From positions 26,985 through 90,984 of the forward strand of contig JBFXED010000014.1 of assembly GCA_050180485.1 (NCBI GenBank): DNA of 64,000 nt, read 5' to 3'. Below are positions 42,232 through 52,834 of the stretch, piece by piece. How positions within the stretch are numbered: position 1 is the stretch's first letter; every line of letters begins with the position of its first letter. The notes below the pieces were generated by a model. It was not told the origin of the DNA and made no database searches. It worked only from the letters and a program-made list of their open reading frames with translations. The position numbers and the translations under genes were made by a program. This DNA is from CADEGL01 sp050180485 (GTDB lineage: Bacteria > Pseudomonadota > Alphaproteobacteria > CADEGL01).

Positions 42232-42801
42232 ATGACCGAGAACGAACAGAAGCCGCAGAACGACAACGAACGGCCCTTCGAGACGCCGGCGGAGCCACAG
42301 ACCCCGGAGATGCAGGACCCGGCCTCGGAGGCGGCGGCGCTGAAGGATCAGCTTTTGCGCGCGATCGCCGAGGGTGAGAATCAGCGCCGCCGCTTCCAGC
42401 GCGAGCGGGACGAGGCCGTGAAGTATGCCGCGGCGGGCTTGGCGCGCGACCTGCTGACCGTGTCGGACAATCTGGGCCGCGCGCTCGATGCCGTGCCGGC
42501 TGGAAGCGGGGATGCCATGGCCGAGACGCTCAGGGCCGGGGTGGAGCTGGTGCAGAAGGAATTGGCCTCGGCGTTCGAAAAGCACGGCATCCGCCGGATC
42601 GACCCCCTGGGTGAAAAGTTCGATCCCAACCTGCACCAAGCCATGTTCGAGGTGCCGGGCTCGGAATACCCTTCGGGAACCGTGGCCCAAGTGGTCCAGC
42701 CCGGCTATGCCATGGGCGAGCGGCTTCTGCGGCCGGCCCTCGTGGGCGTGGCCAAGGGCCCATCTACGGCCGGGGTCCAGGCGCCTGAGGCCGCCCGCTG
42801 A
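42232..42801 (+). CDS. grpE: Nucleotide exchange factor GrpE
   Basis: 189 residues. A charged N-terminal tail, then a coiled coil (LKDQLLRAIAEGENQRRRFQRERDEAVKYAAAGLARDLL) and the C-terminal beta domain (GVQKELA-like segment FEKHGIRRIDPLGEKFDPNLHQAMFEVP). Releases ADP from DnaK. Lies between hrcA (seven bases) and dnaK (171 bases, with a heat-shock-type promoter). Confidence 0.95.
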   Translation: MTENEQKPQNDNERPFETPAEPQTPEMQDPASEAAALKDQLLRAIAEGENQRRRFQRERDEAVKYAAAGLARDLLTVSDNLGRALDAVPAGSGDAMAETLRAGVELVQKELASAFEKHGIRRIDPLGEKFDPNLHQAMFEVPGSEYPSGTVAQVVQPGYAMGERLLRPALVGVAKGPSTAGVQAPEAAR

Positions 42802-42841
42802 CCGGGCATCCCCGCCTTGCGCAGATTCACGGATTCCGCCC

Positions 42842-42873
42842 GTTGCGGCGCGCGCGGGGCATGCCCATATAGG
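42842..42873 (+). promoter_or_regulatory. Putative heat-shock (RpoH) promoter of dnaK
   Basis: GTTG at 42842-42845, an 18-base spacer, and CCCATATAGG at 42864-42873. This fits the alphaproteobacterial sigma-32 pattern (CTTG, about 18 bases, CYTATNTNNG) with one mismatch in the -35 and one in the -10. It lies 100 bases before the dnaK start, giving dnaK its own heat-shock control besides read-through from hrcA-grpE. Confidence 0.45.
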
Positions 42874-42972
42874 CTTCTGGACGCCGGAATACGGCGATTT
42901 TGAGGATGAAATGGGGGTTGTACGGGCGCTTCACGGAGGCCCGAGACGACCTGCCGACGGAGGGAAGAACAC

Positions 42973-44925
<1,953 letters not shown>

Positions 44926-44949
44926 TCGGGGCCGAATGGAACTGAGCAA

Positions 44950-44983
44950 CAGCCCGCCCGCCATGCGAATGGCGGGCGGGCTG
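44950..44983 (+). promoter_or_regulatory. Strong hairpin between dnaK and dnaJ
   Basis: Perfect 15-bp stem CAGCCCGCCCGCCAT (44950-44964) with its complement at 44969-44983 and a GCGA (GNRA) tetraloop. It starts 25 bases after the dnaK stop and ends 22 bases before dnaJ. No T run follows, so it is not a classical terminator. It may protect the dnaK mRNA end or lower read-through into dnaJ. Confidence 0.7.
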
Positions 44984-45005
44984 CGGCACATCCGGGGCGG
45001 GAGTG

Positions 45006-46145
45006 ATGGCCAAGCAGGATTACTACGAGCTATTGGGCGTAGCCCGCGACGCCGACGGCGAAACGCTGAAGAAGGCGTTCCGCAAGCTCGCCATGCAGCA
45101 TCACCCGGACCGTAATCCGGGCGACAAGGCGGCTGAGCAAAAGTTCAAGGACATCAACGAAGCCTATGACGTGCTGCGCGACGAGGAGAAGCGCGCGGCC
45201 TATGATCGTTTCGGCCATGCGGCCTTCGAACAGGGCGGCGGGCGCGGCGCGGGCGGTGGCGGCTTCGGGTTCGATTTCGCCTCGGGCTTCGCGAACATCT
45301 TCGACGAGATGTTCGGCGAGGCCATGGGCGGCGGCGGACGGCGCGGCCCCAACACGCGCGGCTCGGATCTGCGCGTCAACCTGTCGATCTCCCTCGAGGA
45401 AGCGTTCCAAGGCAAGCAGGCCAAGGTGCGGGTGCCGACCTCGGTCACCTGCGATTCCTGCCACGGCAGCGGCGCGGCCGGCGGCGCCGCGCCCGTTACC
45501 TGCAACACCTGCCGCGGGCGTGGGCGCGTGCGCGCGACCCAGGGCATGTTCACCATCGAGCGCGCTTGTCCGACCTGCCATGGCGCGGGCCGCGTGATCG
45601 AAAAGCCTTGCCAGCCATGCAACGGCAGCGGCCGGGTGCGGAAGGAAAAGACGCTGTCGGTCGCGATCCCGCGCGGGGTCGAGGACGGCACGCGCATCCG
45701 CCTGAGCGGCGAGGGCGAAGCGGGCTTGCGCGGCGGACCGCCCGGCGACCTTTACATCTTCCTATCGGTGAAGCCGCATCGCTTTTTCGCGCGCGAAGGG
45801 GCCGACATCCATTGCCGCGTGCCCATCCGAATGTCGACGGCGGCCCTCGGCGGCTCGATCGAGGTGCCGACCATCGACGGCTCCCGCGCGCGGGTCCAGA
45901 TCCCAGCGGGCACCCAGGCCGGGCACCAGTTCCGCCTGCGCGCCAAGGGCATGCATCCGCTCAACTCCAGCGGCCGCGGCGACATGTTCGTCGAGGCTAT
46001 AGTCGAGACGCCGGTCAACCTGTCCAAGCGTCAGCGCGAGCTGTTGGAGGAATTCGAGAAGTCTGATTCCGGCCGCGCCACCAGCCCCGAATCTGAGGGC
46101 TTCTTCGCCAAGATGAAGGAGCTTTGGAGCGATCTGCGAGACTGA
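45006..46145 (+). CDS. dnaJ: Chaperone protein DnaJ (Hsp40)
   Basis: 379 residues. J-domain at 1-70 with the HPD motif (MQHHPDRNPG), a Gly/Phe-rich segment, four zinc-finger repeats CDSCHGSG, CNTCRGRG, CPTCHGAG and CQPCNGSG, and the C-terminal substrate-binding domains. Stimulates DnaK ATPase. ATG 45006 is chosen; a GTG directly before it (45003) is in frame. Follows dnaK after a strong hairpin. Confidence 0.97.
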   Translation: MAKQDYYELLGVARDADGETLKKAFRKLAMQHHPDRNPGDKAAEQKFKDINEAYDVLRDEEKRAAYDRFGHAAFEQGGGRGAGGGGFGFDFASGFANIFDEMFGEAMGGGGRRGPNTRGSDLRVNLSISLEEAFQGKQAKVRVPTSVTCDSCHGSGAAGGAAPVTCNTCRGRGRVRATQGMFTIERACPTCHGAGRVIEKPCQPCNGSGRVRKEKTLSVAIPRGVEDGTRIRLSGEGEAGLRGGPPGDLYIFLSVKPHRFFAREGADIHCRVPIRMSTAALGGSIEVPTIDGSRARVQIPAGTQAGHQFRLRAKGMHPLNSSGRGDMFVEAIVETPVNLSKRQRELLEEFEKSDSGRATSPESEGFFAKMKELWSDLRD

Positions 46146-46201
46146 CTCCCGCTTCCGCGTCCCGCTGTGGTTAAATCGGCGCGCTGAAACAGGGGGACGG
46201 A

Positions 46202-47020
46202 ATGGCTGCTACCAATATGCGTTTGGGCGTCGCCGGCGCGTCGGGCCGCATGGGCCGGATGCTGGTGCGCGAGATCGCCGCGACCGAAGGTGCCGTCCTG
46301 GCGGCGGCGACCGAGGCGCCCAACAACCCCGCCATCGGCAAGGACGCGGGTGAGTTGGCGGGCATGGCGCGCGCGGGCGTTGCAGTCGGCTCGGACCCCG
46401 CCGCTATGTTCGCAGCCTGCGACGCCGTGCTCGATTTCACCGCGCCCGCCATCAGCGTGCAGCACGCGGCGCTGGCCGCCCAGTCGCGCGTGATCCACGT
46501 CATCGGCACGACCGGTATCGACGCCGAGCAGACGGCGGCGATCCACCGCGCGGCCAAGCACGTTCCCATCGTCTGGGGCGACAATATGGGCGTGGGCATC
46601 AATCTTCTGTCCGCGGTGGTCGAGCATGTGGCGCGCACGCTCGGCATCGATTGGGACATCGAGGTCGTCGAGATGCATCACAAGCACAAGGTTGACGCGC
46701 CTTCGGGCACGGCGCTCAAGCTCGGCCGCGCGGCGGCCAAGGGACGCGGCGTCGATCTGGACAAGGTCTCCGCGCGCGGCCGCGACGGGCATACCGGCGC
46801 GCGCAAGGCGGGCGATATCGGTTTCGCCTCCCTGCGCGGCGGCGACGTGGTGGGCGATCATACGGTGATCTTCGCGGGCGCGGCCGAGCGCATCGAGCTG
46901 ACCCACCGCGCGACGGGGCGCGAGATCTACGCGCGTGGCGCCGTGCGCGCGGCCTTGTGGGCCAAGGGCAAGCCCGCAGGCCTCTACGGCATGGACGACG
47001 TGCTGGGCCTTAAGTCTTAG
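46202..47020 (+). CDS. dapB: 4-hydroxy-tetrahydrodipicolinate reductase
   Basis: 272 residues. NAD(P)H-binding GVAGASGRMGRML at the N-terminus, VIGTTGI, and the catalytic EMHHKHKVDAPSGTAL (about 155-170). Second committed step of the lysine/meso-DAP pathway. Lies 56 bases after dnaJ. The stop overlaps the EamA transporter gene tail-to-tail by 11 bases. Confidence 0.97.
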   Translation: MAATNMRLGVAGASGRMGRMLVREIAATEGAVLAAATEAPNNPAIGKDAGELAGMARAGVAVGSDPAAMFAACDAVLDFTAPAISVQHAALAAQSRVIHVIGTTGIDAEQTAAIHRAAKHVPIVWGDNMGVGINLLSAVVEHVARTLGIDWDIEVVEMHHKHKVDAPSGTALKLGRAAAKGRGVDLDKVSARGRDGHTGARKAGDIGFASLRGGDVVGDHTVIFAGAAERIELTHRATGREIYARGAVRAALWAKGKPAGLYGMDDVLGLKS

Positions 47021-47891
47021 GTTTCGTCTTGGCCGTGGTGGTGACGCCGATCCCGGCCAGGATCAGCGCCAGGGCCACGAAGGCCGTGAGCGGCAGCCGC
47101 TCGCCCAGGACAAGCACGGCCAGGAGCACACCCACCACCGGCGTCAGGTAATTGACCATTGCCACATAGGTTGGGCCGGTGCGCGCGACCAAGTGGAAGT
47201 ACGCGCCCAAGCCGATGCCCGTGGACAGGAGGCCAAGTGCGAGCACGGCCAGGATCGATTCCAGGCTTGGTTCGGCCGTGATGGGGAAATCGGCGACGGC
47301 CGCGGCCGGCGTCAGGACGGCGGCCGACAGGAACAGGACAGTGGGTCCGATCACCGACGGCGAAAGCTCGCGCACATGGCGCGCGACGACGTTGAGGATG
47401 GCATAGGACACGGCACCCGCGAAGACCGCCAGATAGCCTTCCAGCGGCCCGCCGAGACCCATGATCGCACCGGGCCCCGTCAGCACCGCGACGCCCACGA
47501 AGCCCAGCATCACGCCCGTGATGGCGCGCGCGCCCAGCCGTTCTTCCCGCGTCACCAGATGCGACAGAAGCGCAGTCAGGATCGGGATCGAGCCGATGAT
47601 GATCGAGGCGATGCCGCTGTCGATGCGCTTCTGGCCATAGGCGATCAGGAACGGCGGCAGGATGTAACCGAGGAGCGCCAACGCCGCGAGCGCCCGCCAG
47701 GCGGACCATGTACGCGGCCAAGACACGCCCTGCCAAAACGCGAAGACCGCATAGGCGGCGAGTGCGGTCAGGATGCGGCACGCCGACACGGTCATCGGCG
47801 GGATCGTGTCGACCGACATCTTGATGAAGATGTTCGACGAGCCCCACAAGAAGGCGAGCGCCACCAGCAAGGCGAGATTGCGCAGGGCCAT
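47010..47891 (-). CDS. DMT-superfamily (EamA) transporter
   Basis: 293 residues with about ten hydrophobic helices in two EamA repeats. LALLVALAFLWGSSNIFIKM begins the first, and the second repeat starts near LEGYLAVFAGAVSYAILNVVARH. The family exports or imports small metabolites, often amino acids or nucleobases; no substrate is assigned. ATG 47891. Convergent with dapB. Confidence 0.88.
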   Translation of the reverse strand: MALRNLALLVALAFLWGSSNIFIKMSVDTIPPMTVSACRILTALAAYAVFAFWQGVSWPRTWSAWRALAALALLGYILPPFLIAYGQKRIDSGIASIIIGSIPILTALLSHLVTREERLGARAITGVMLGFVGVAVLTGPGAIMGLGGPLEGYLAVFAGAVSYAILNVVARHVRELSPSVIGPTVLFLSAAVLTPAAAVADFPITAEPSLESILAVLALGLLSTGIGLGAYFHLVARTGPTYVAMVNYLTPVVGVLLAVLVLGERLPLTAFVALALILAGIGVTTTAKTKPKT

Positions 47892-47927
47892 GGTGTCAGC
47901 GCCGGCCGAGGTTCCGGCGGCCGCGTG

Positions 47928-48419
47928 TCAGCCGGGCGCCCAGTCGCGCGCCCGCGACAGGGCGGCGCGCAAGGCGCGGGCCAGTTCCACCCGCTCGCCG
48001 GGCGACAGGAACGAGCCGATCACCAGCGACTTCCCATGGGAGGTCAGCGTGAGCTGGCTGCCGGGCACGGGCGGCTCGTCGATATGGACGCGCAGCCAAT
48101 AGGGCTGGAAGCTCCAGCTTCGCGTCCTGCCCGAAGGCAGGACGCGCTGGACCGCCAGTTCGCTGCGCGTCAGGCGTACGGTTTCGTAAAGATGTCCGCT
48201 CCGGTAGCTGGCGCGGAAGGCGAAATAAATCAGCGCCACATCGAGGCCGAAAAACCCGAACACGGGCCACGCGCCCCGGAGCAGGAAGACTAGGCCGGCC
48301 GTGAAGCTGATCGACGCGACGCCGCCCATCACAAGCCAGAAGCCCCAGGGCGAAAGGCTCCGGTGGGGCGTCAGCACCACGTTGAAAAGGGATGAATCGT
48401 CCGGCGCGGGGGCGGTCAT
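47928..48419 (-). CDS. DUF2244 domain membrane protein
   Basis: 163 residues. Short N-terminus, two membrane helices (about 24-41 and 44-66, PWGFWLVMGGVASISFTAGLVFLL and WPVFGFFGLDVALIYFAF), then a soluble domain with YETVRLTRSELAVQRV and GKSLVIGSFLSPGERVELARALRAAL. Function unknown; DUF2244 genes are common in alphaproteobacteria near nth, as here. The ATG at 48419 is chosen over 48497 because the extra residues are not hydrophobic or conserved-looking. Divergent from nth. Confidence 0.82.
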   Translation of the reverse strand: MTAPAPDDSSLFNVVLTPHRSLSPWGFWLVMGGVASISFTAGLVFLLRGAWPVFGFFGLDVALIYFAFRASYRSGHLYETVRLTRSELAVQRVLPSGRTRSWSFQPYWLRVHIDEPPVPGSQLTLTSHGKSLVIGSFLSPGERVELARALRAALSRARDWAPG

Positions 48420-48503
48420 GCCGTCATCATAGGCGGCGCGCGAAAGGAGGGTAAAGCCTGGCCCGGCCTCGCACGCGGGACCCAGCACGGTTACCATCAG
48501 ACC

Positions 48504-49187
48504 ATGAAGGAAAAGGACATCGACGAATTCTTTCGCCGCTTGTCCGCGGCGATTCCGGCGCCGCGGACGGAACTGGAGTATGCGAACCCCTTCACTTTGC
48601 TGGTCGCGGTCGTCCTGTCGGCCCAGGCCACGGACGCCTCGGTCAACAAGGCGACGCCTCCTCTTTTCGCCCTGGCCAATACGCCGGAGAAGATGGCGGC
48701 CTTGGGCGAAAAGAAGGTGCGGGGCTTCATCAAGACGATCGGCCTGTTCAACACCAAGGCCAAGAATGTCATCGCACTGTCAAAAATCCTGGTCGAGAAG
48801 CATGGCAGCCACGTGCCGCGCGAGCGCGCGGCGCTGGAGGCGCTACCGGGCGTGGGGCGCAAGACGGCCAGCGTCGTGCTGCACGAGGCGTTCGGCGAGA
48901 ACACCATCGCGGTCGACACCCATGTCTTCCGCGTCGCGAACCGCACAGGGCTTGCGCGCGCCAAGACGCCCCATGCGGTCGAGGACCGGCTGATGAAAGT
49001 CGTGCCCGACAAGTGGAAGCACGGCGCGCATCACTGGCTGATCCTGCACGGCCGCTATACATGCAAGGCACGCAAGCCGGATTGTCCGGTTTGCGTCGTG
49101 CGCGAATTGTGCCCCTACAAGGACAAGACGCCGGCCGTGGAAGGCGAATCGATCGCGTTCAAGCCCCGCCGTCGGGCGGGTTCTTGA
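48504..49187 (+). CDS. nth: Endonuclease III
   Basis: 227 residues. Base-excision-repair DNA glycosylase/AP lyase for oxidised pyrimidines. Helix-hairpin-helix LPGVGRKTASVV with the catalytic Lys, catalytic Asp in VDTHVFRVANR, and a C-terminal 4Fe-4S site C-x6-C-x2-C-x5-C (CKARKPDCPVCVVRELC). The stop runs 29 bases into the end of the opposite-strand lipoprotein gene. Confidence 0.96.
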   Translation: MKEKDIDEFFRRLSAAIPAPRTELEYANPFTLLVAVVLSAQATDASVNKATPPLFALANTPEKMAALGEKKVRGFIKTIGLFNTKAKNVIALSKILVEKHGSHVPRERAALEALPGVGRKTASVVLHEAFGENTIAVDTHVFRVANRTGLARAKTPHAVEDRLMKVVPDKWKHGAHHWLILHGRYTCKARKPDCPVCVVRELCPYKDKTPAVEGESIAFKPRRRAGS

Positions 49188-49656
49188 GGAACGAGCGGAA
49201 GCAGCTGCGCGGCACGGCGCTACCGCCCGCGGGATCGCGCAACTCGACATAGTTCACGCGCGGTCCGCGCTTGGCCTCGTCGTCGTACATCACCACGTCC
49301 AGGACACAGAGGCGGTTGGCGTATTGCCAGACATGGGCTGGGCCTTCGGCGCGCTTCAGACTGGGTTGACCCAAGAGGCGCGTGACCCCTTGCGCGTCCA
49401 GGCCCATCAACTGGTCCGGGCTGGGCTGGGGCAAGGATGCCGTCGGCGCGGGCGGCGTGGGCTGGGTCGCCGCGGGCGGCGGGGCTGGTATGGGTTTAGG
49501 GGAAGGGGCCGGCGTGGCGGGTGGGCTTGCCGCTGGCTGTGTCGTGACGGGCTGGACTGCCACGTCCATATCCTTGGACGCCACCACGCCGCAGGCCGAC
49601 AACGCCAGGAGCGCGGCCGTGGCAAGCGCGGCCCTCATTGTTACAAAATTATTCAC
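49159..49656 (-). CDS. Proline-rich lipoprotein of unknown function
   Basis: 165 residues from GTG 49656 (GTGA overlap with the preceding cysZ-like stop) or 159 from ATG 49638. Lipobox LLALSAC, then a 55-residue Pro/Ala/Thr/Gln-rich linker, and a compact C-terminal domain (LMGLDAQGVTRLLGQPSLKRAEGPAHVWQYANRLCVLDVVMYDD, plus SCFRSF). The C-terminal part resembles SmpA/OmlA-like small folds that recognise LGQP-x-x-R-x-E-G, but I cannot assign it firmly. Two Cys in the domain could form a disulfide. Confidence 0.7.
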   Translation of the reverse strand: MNNFVTMRAALATAALLALSACGVVASKDMDVAVQPVTTQPAASPPATPAPSPKPIPAPPPAATQPTPPAPTASLPQPSPDQLMGLDAQGVTRLLGQPSLKRAEGPAHVWQYANRLCVLDVVMYDDEAKRGPRVNYVELRDPAGGSAVPRSCFRSFLKNPPDGGA

Positions 49657-50333
49657 GCGGCACCCCGGCGGCGCATGTCCGCGAACAGGTGGACCATGAA
49701 GGCCGTGGCCACGATGGGCGCCAAGAGGTTGACCAGCGGAATCCCCAGCATGACCGCGATCACCGCACCCGCGATGCTCAGGCTGTTGCGGTTGCGGCGA
49801 AAGACAGCGCGTGCCGCGGCCGGTTCCATGTGACGGAGCGCGACCAGCTCGAAATATTCCCGCCCCATCAAATAGCCGTTCACCAGTGCCGAGAAGGCGA
49901 TGAGAGCGGGGGGGAAGAACAAGAGGACCAGATAGACCGGCAGGGCGATCAGGTTGACCAGCAGCAAGAGGCCGGTGAAGCGCGCTGCGACGGCCAGGTT
50001 CTCCTTCACGGAAATCTGGCGCGTCCCTTTGGTGTCGGGATAGTGCCGCGCTTCCACTCTGTCCGCGATTTCGTCCAGGAACAGGCTTGAGACCAGACCG
50101 ATGACGGCGGGGAACAAAAGATAGGCCAGGACGACAGCACCCAAGCCGCCGGCCACGTCGACCGTGTCTTCCAGCCAGCTTTCCTCGAACAACCGCGTGG
50201 TGCCGAGGAACACCCAGATCCCGACGCAGAGGGCAGCCAGGACCAAGACGCTCCACAGCAGGCTGCGGAGAAGAAGGCTGCGTGCCTCCGGCTGGAGCAG
50301 CTCGGAGAAGGAGCGGAAGAAAAGTCCCAACAT
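49653..50333 (-). CDS. EI24/CysZ-like membrane protein
   Basis: 226 residues, about four to five membrane segments (LLLRSLLWSVLVLAALCVGIWVFLG; AGGLGAVVLAYLLFPAVIGLVSSLFLDEIADRVEARHYP; LLLLVNLIALPVYLVLLFFPP; SIAGAVIAVMLGIPLVNLLAPIVATAFMVHLF). The motif NGYLMGREYFELVALRHM is typical of EI24 proteins, whose E. coli relative CysZ transports sulfate. No sulfate gene is nearby, so the substrate stays open. ATG 50333. Confidence 0.83.
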   Translation of the reverse strand: MLGLFFRSFSELLQPEARSLLLRSLLWSVLVLAALCVGIWVFLGTTRLFEESWLEDTVDVAGGLGAVVLAYLLFPAVIGLVSSLFLDEIADRVEARHYPDTKGTRQISVKENLAVAARFTGLLLLVNLIALPVYLVLLFFPPALIAFSALVNGYLMGREYFELVALRHMEPAAARAVFRRNRNSLSIAGAVIAVMLGIPLVNLLAPIVATAFMVHLFADMRRRGAA

Positions 50334-50438
50334 GGGGCGAGAATGCAGCGCCGCGCCCGTCGCGTAAAGCGCGCCCGCCTTGTTCCATGACTCGGCCCCG
50401 CTATACTCGCCGCCTCTTCGGCTTTTCGAGGGTTTCCC

Positions 50439-51425
50439 ATGGGTGCGTATGACGTCGTCGGCATCGGAAACGCCATCGTCGACGTGATCGCGCGCTGCGA
50501 CGACGCGTTCCTGGCGACGAACGGCCTGACCAAGGGGGCCATGACGCTCGTGGATGCCGAGCGTGCCCTCAGCCTCTACGCCAAGATGGGGCCGGGGACG
50601 GAGATGTCGGGCGGTTCGGCCGCCAATACGATCGCGGGCATCGCCTCTCTCGGCGGCAAGGCAGCCTATGTCGGCAAGGTGCGCGACGACGAACTGGGCA
50701 AGGTGTTCCAGCACGATATCCGGGCGGCCGGCGTGTCCTACAAGGTGCCCTTGGCCCCCGAAGGCGCCCCCACGGCGCGTTGCCTGATCATGGTGACGCC
50801 GGACGCCCAGCGCACGATGAACACCTTCCTCGGCATCTCCAGTGAATTGGGGCCCGAGAACATCGACGCCAACGTCATCGCGAAGGCCAAGGTGACCTAT
50901 CTGGAGGGTTACCTGTTCGACCCGCCGCAGGCGAAAGACGCCTTTCGCAAGGCCGCGCGCCTGGCGCGCGATGCCGGCCGCAAGGTGGCGCTCACCCTGT
51001 CCGACGCATTCTGCGTCGACCGGCATCGGGACGACTTCCTCGACCTCCTGGCCGGCTCGGTCGACATCCTGTTCGCGAACGAAGCCGAGATCACCTCGCT
51101 CTACCGCGGCGACGATTTCGATTCCGCCGTGCGCGCTGTGCGCGGCCAGTGCGATCTGGCCGTGCTGACGCGCAGCGAGAAGGGTTCGGTCGTGGTCTCG
51201 GGCGACGCCACGTACGAGGTGAAGGCCGAGCGCGTTGACAAGGTGGTCGACACGACCGGCGCGGGCGATCTCTATGCCGCCGGCTTTCTCTACGGCCTGA
51301 CCCATGGCTACGATCTGGCGCGCGCGGGCCGCGTGGGCGCCATCGCCGCCGCCGAGATCATCTCGCATGTGGGCGCGCGACCCGCTGCCAAGCTGGATGA
51401 TTTGGTGCGGAGCCGCCTCGGTTGA
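50439..51425 (+). CDS. PfkB-family carbohydrate/nucleoside kinase (adenosine kinase-like)
   Basis: 328 residues. VVGIGNAIVDVIARCDD at the start, the GGSAANTIAGIASLGGKAAYVGKVRDDELG substrate region, and DTTGAGDLYAAGFLYGL with the catalytic Asp. This group is often annotated as adenosine kinase in alphaproteobacteria; by eye the sugar or nucleoside cannot be fixed. The stop overlaps the TTG start of the AmpG-like gene. Confidence 0.88.
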   Translation: MGAYDVVGIGNAIVDVIARCDDAFLATNGLTKGAMTLVDAERALSLYAKMGPGTEMSGGSAANTIAGIASLGGKAAYVGKVRDDELGKVFQHDIRAAGVSYKVPLAPEGAPTARCLIMVTPDAQRTMNTFLGISSELGPENIDANVIAKAKVTYLEGYLFDPPQAKDAFRKAARLARDAGRKVALTLSDAFCVDRHRDDFLDLLAGSVDILFANEAEITSLYRGDDFDSAVRAVRGQCDLAVLTRSEKGSVVVSGDATYEVKAERVDKVVDTTGAGDLYAAGFLYGLTHGYDLARAGRVGAIAAAEIISHVGARPAAKLDDLVRSRLG

Positions 51426-52777
51426 GCCAGGCCGCGGCCGAGAACCGGGGCTGGCGCCGCGCGCTGGCCGCCTACCGCGAGCCCGCCGTCGCCGGCATGC
51501 TGTTTCTCGGTTTCTCGGCCGGGCTGCCCTTTCCGCTGGTCTTCGCCACTCTTTCGCGCTGGTTGAGCGAGGCGGGCGTTTCGCTGCACACGATCGGCCT
51601 GTTCTCGTTCGCGGGCCTGGCCTGGGGTTTCAAGTTCGTCTGGGCACCGCTTGTCGACCGTATGCCGCTGCCGATCCTGGGCGCACTGTTGGGCCGCCGC
51701 CGCGCCTGGATGCTGCTCGCGCAAGTGTGTATCGCCGCCGGTCTCGCGGGCATGGCCTTCACCGATCCGGGCACCGACCTCTGGACAATGGCGCTTTGCG
51801 CCACCATCGTCGCCTTCGCGAGCGCCACCCAGGATATCGCTATCGACGCCTGGCGTATCGAGATCGCACCTCAGGAAGCGCAAGGTGCCCTCGCGGGTGC
51901 CTATCAGTTGGGCTACCGCATCGCCTTGTTCGCGGCGGGCGCGGGCGTGTTCCTCCTGGTTGATGCGGTCGACGGCGACGGCGGCTGGATGATCGGCTAT
52001 CTGGCCATGGTTGGGCTGATGGTGGTCGGCGTCGTCACGACCTTCTGCGTGCGCGAACCCACCCCGCGCATCGACGCCGAGACCGAAGCGCGCGAGGCGC
52101 GGCTGGCCGCCAAGACCGGGCGTAGCGCCATTGGCCGCGCATTGGCCTGGTTCGGCAATGCCGTCATCAATCCCTTCGTCGATTTCTTCGCGCGCAACGG
52201 CTGGTCCGCGCTCCTCATCTTGGCCTTCATCGGCTGCTATTGGATGTCGGACCGCGTCTGGGCGGTGATGGCGCAGCCCTTCTATTTCCAGCTCGGCTTC
52301 TCCAAGACCGAGATCGCGATCGTCAGCAAAAGCTACGGCATCGCGCTCAGCATCGCGGGCGCGCTCGCGGGCGGCGCCATCATCGCGCGCTTTGGCGTTG
52401 GGCGTCCGCTCGTCCTGTGCACGGTTTTGATGGCAGCGACTAATCTGATGTTCGCGTTCCTCGCGCTGCACGGTAAGGACACCACGCTCTTGGTCCTCGT
52501 CATCAGCGGAGAGAACCTGGCCAGCGGCCTCGCGGGCACGGCGCTGATCGCTTATCTGTCCGGCCTCACCAACGTGAACTACACCGCGACCCAATACGCG
52601 TTGTTCAGCTCGTTCATGGCGTTGCCGGGCAAGCTTTTGGCCGGTGCCTCGGGCTGGATCGTGGAAGCCATCGGCTTTCCACTGTTCTTTGTCTACACGG
52701 CTGCCATGGGCGTGCCCGCCATCGTGCTGGCCCTCATCCTGCTGCGGCGGCGGAACACGGCGCCCGCACCACGTTGA
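51422..52777 (+). CDS. AmpG-like major facilitator (muropeptide permease family)
   Basis: 451 residues, about 12 membrane helices. GMLFLGFSAGLPFPLVFATLSRWLSEAGVS and ATQDIAIDAWRIEIAPQEAQGALAGAYQLGYRIA are close to AmpG, which brings anhydromuropeptides from the periplasm into the cell for recycling. TTG start overlapping the kinase stop (TTGA). MltA, which produces 1,6-anhydromuropeptides, is encoded at 13 kb. Confidence 0.87.
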   Translation: MSQAAAENRGWRRALAAYREPAVAGMLFLGFSAGLPFPLVFATLSRWLSEAGVSLHTIGLFSFAGLAWGFKFVWAPLVDRMPLPILGALLGRRRAWMLLAQVCIAAGLAGMAFTDPGTDLWTMALCATIVAFASATQDIAIDAWRIEIAPQEAQGALAGAYQLGYRIALFAAGAGVFLLVDAVDGDGGWMIGYLAMVGLMVVGVVTTFCVREPTPRIDAETEAREARLAAKTGRSAIGRALAWFGNAVINPFVDFFARNGWSALLILAFIGCYWMSDRVWAVMAQPFYFQLGFSKTEIAIVSKSYGIALSIAGALAGGAIIARFGVGRPLVLCTVLMAATNLMFAFLALHGKDTTLLVLVISGENLASGLAGTALIAYLSGLTNVNYTATQYALFSSFMALPGKLLAGASGWIVEAIGFPLFFVYTAAMGVPAIVLALILLRRRNTAPAPR

Positions 52778-52834
52778 CCGCGCGCCGTCGGGCGGCGCAT
52801 CCTTCGCCATCCGGTTTGTCAGGCGAGGTGGATC

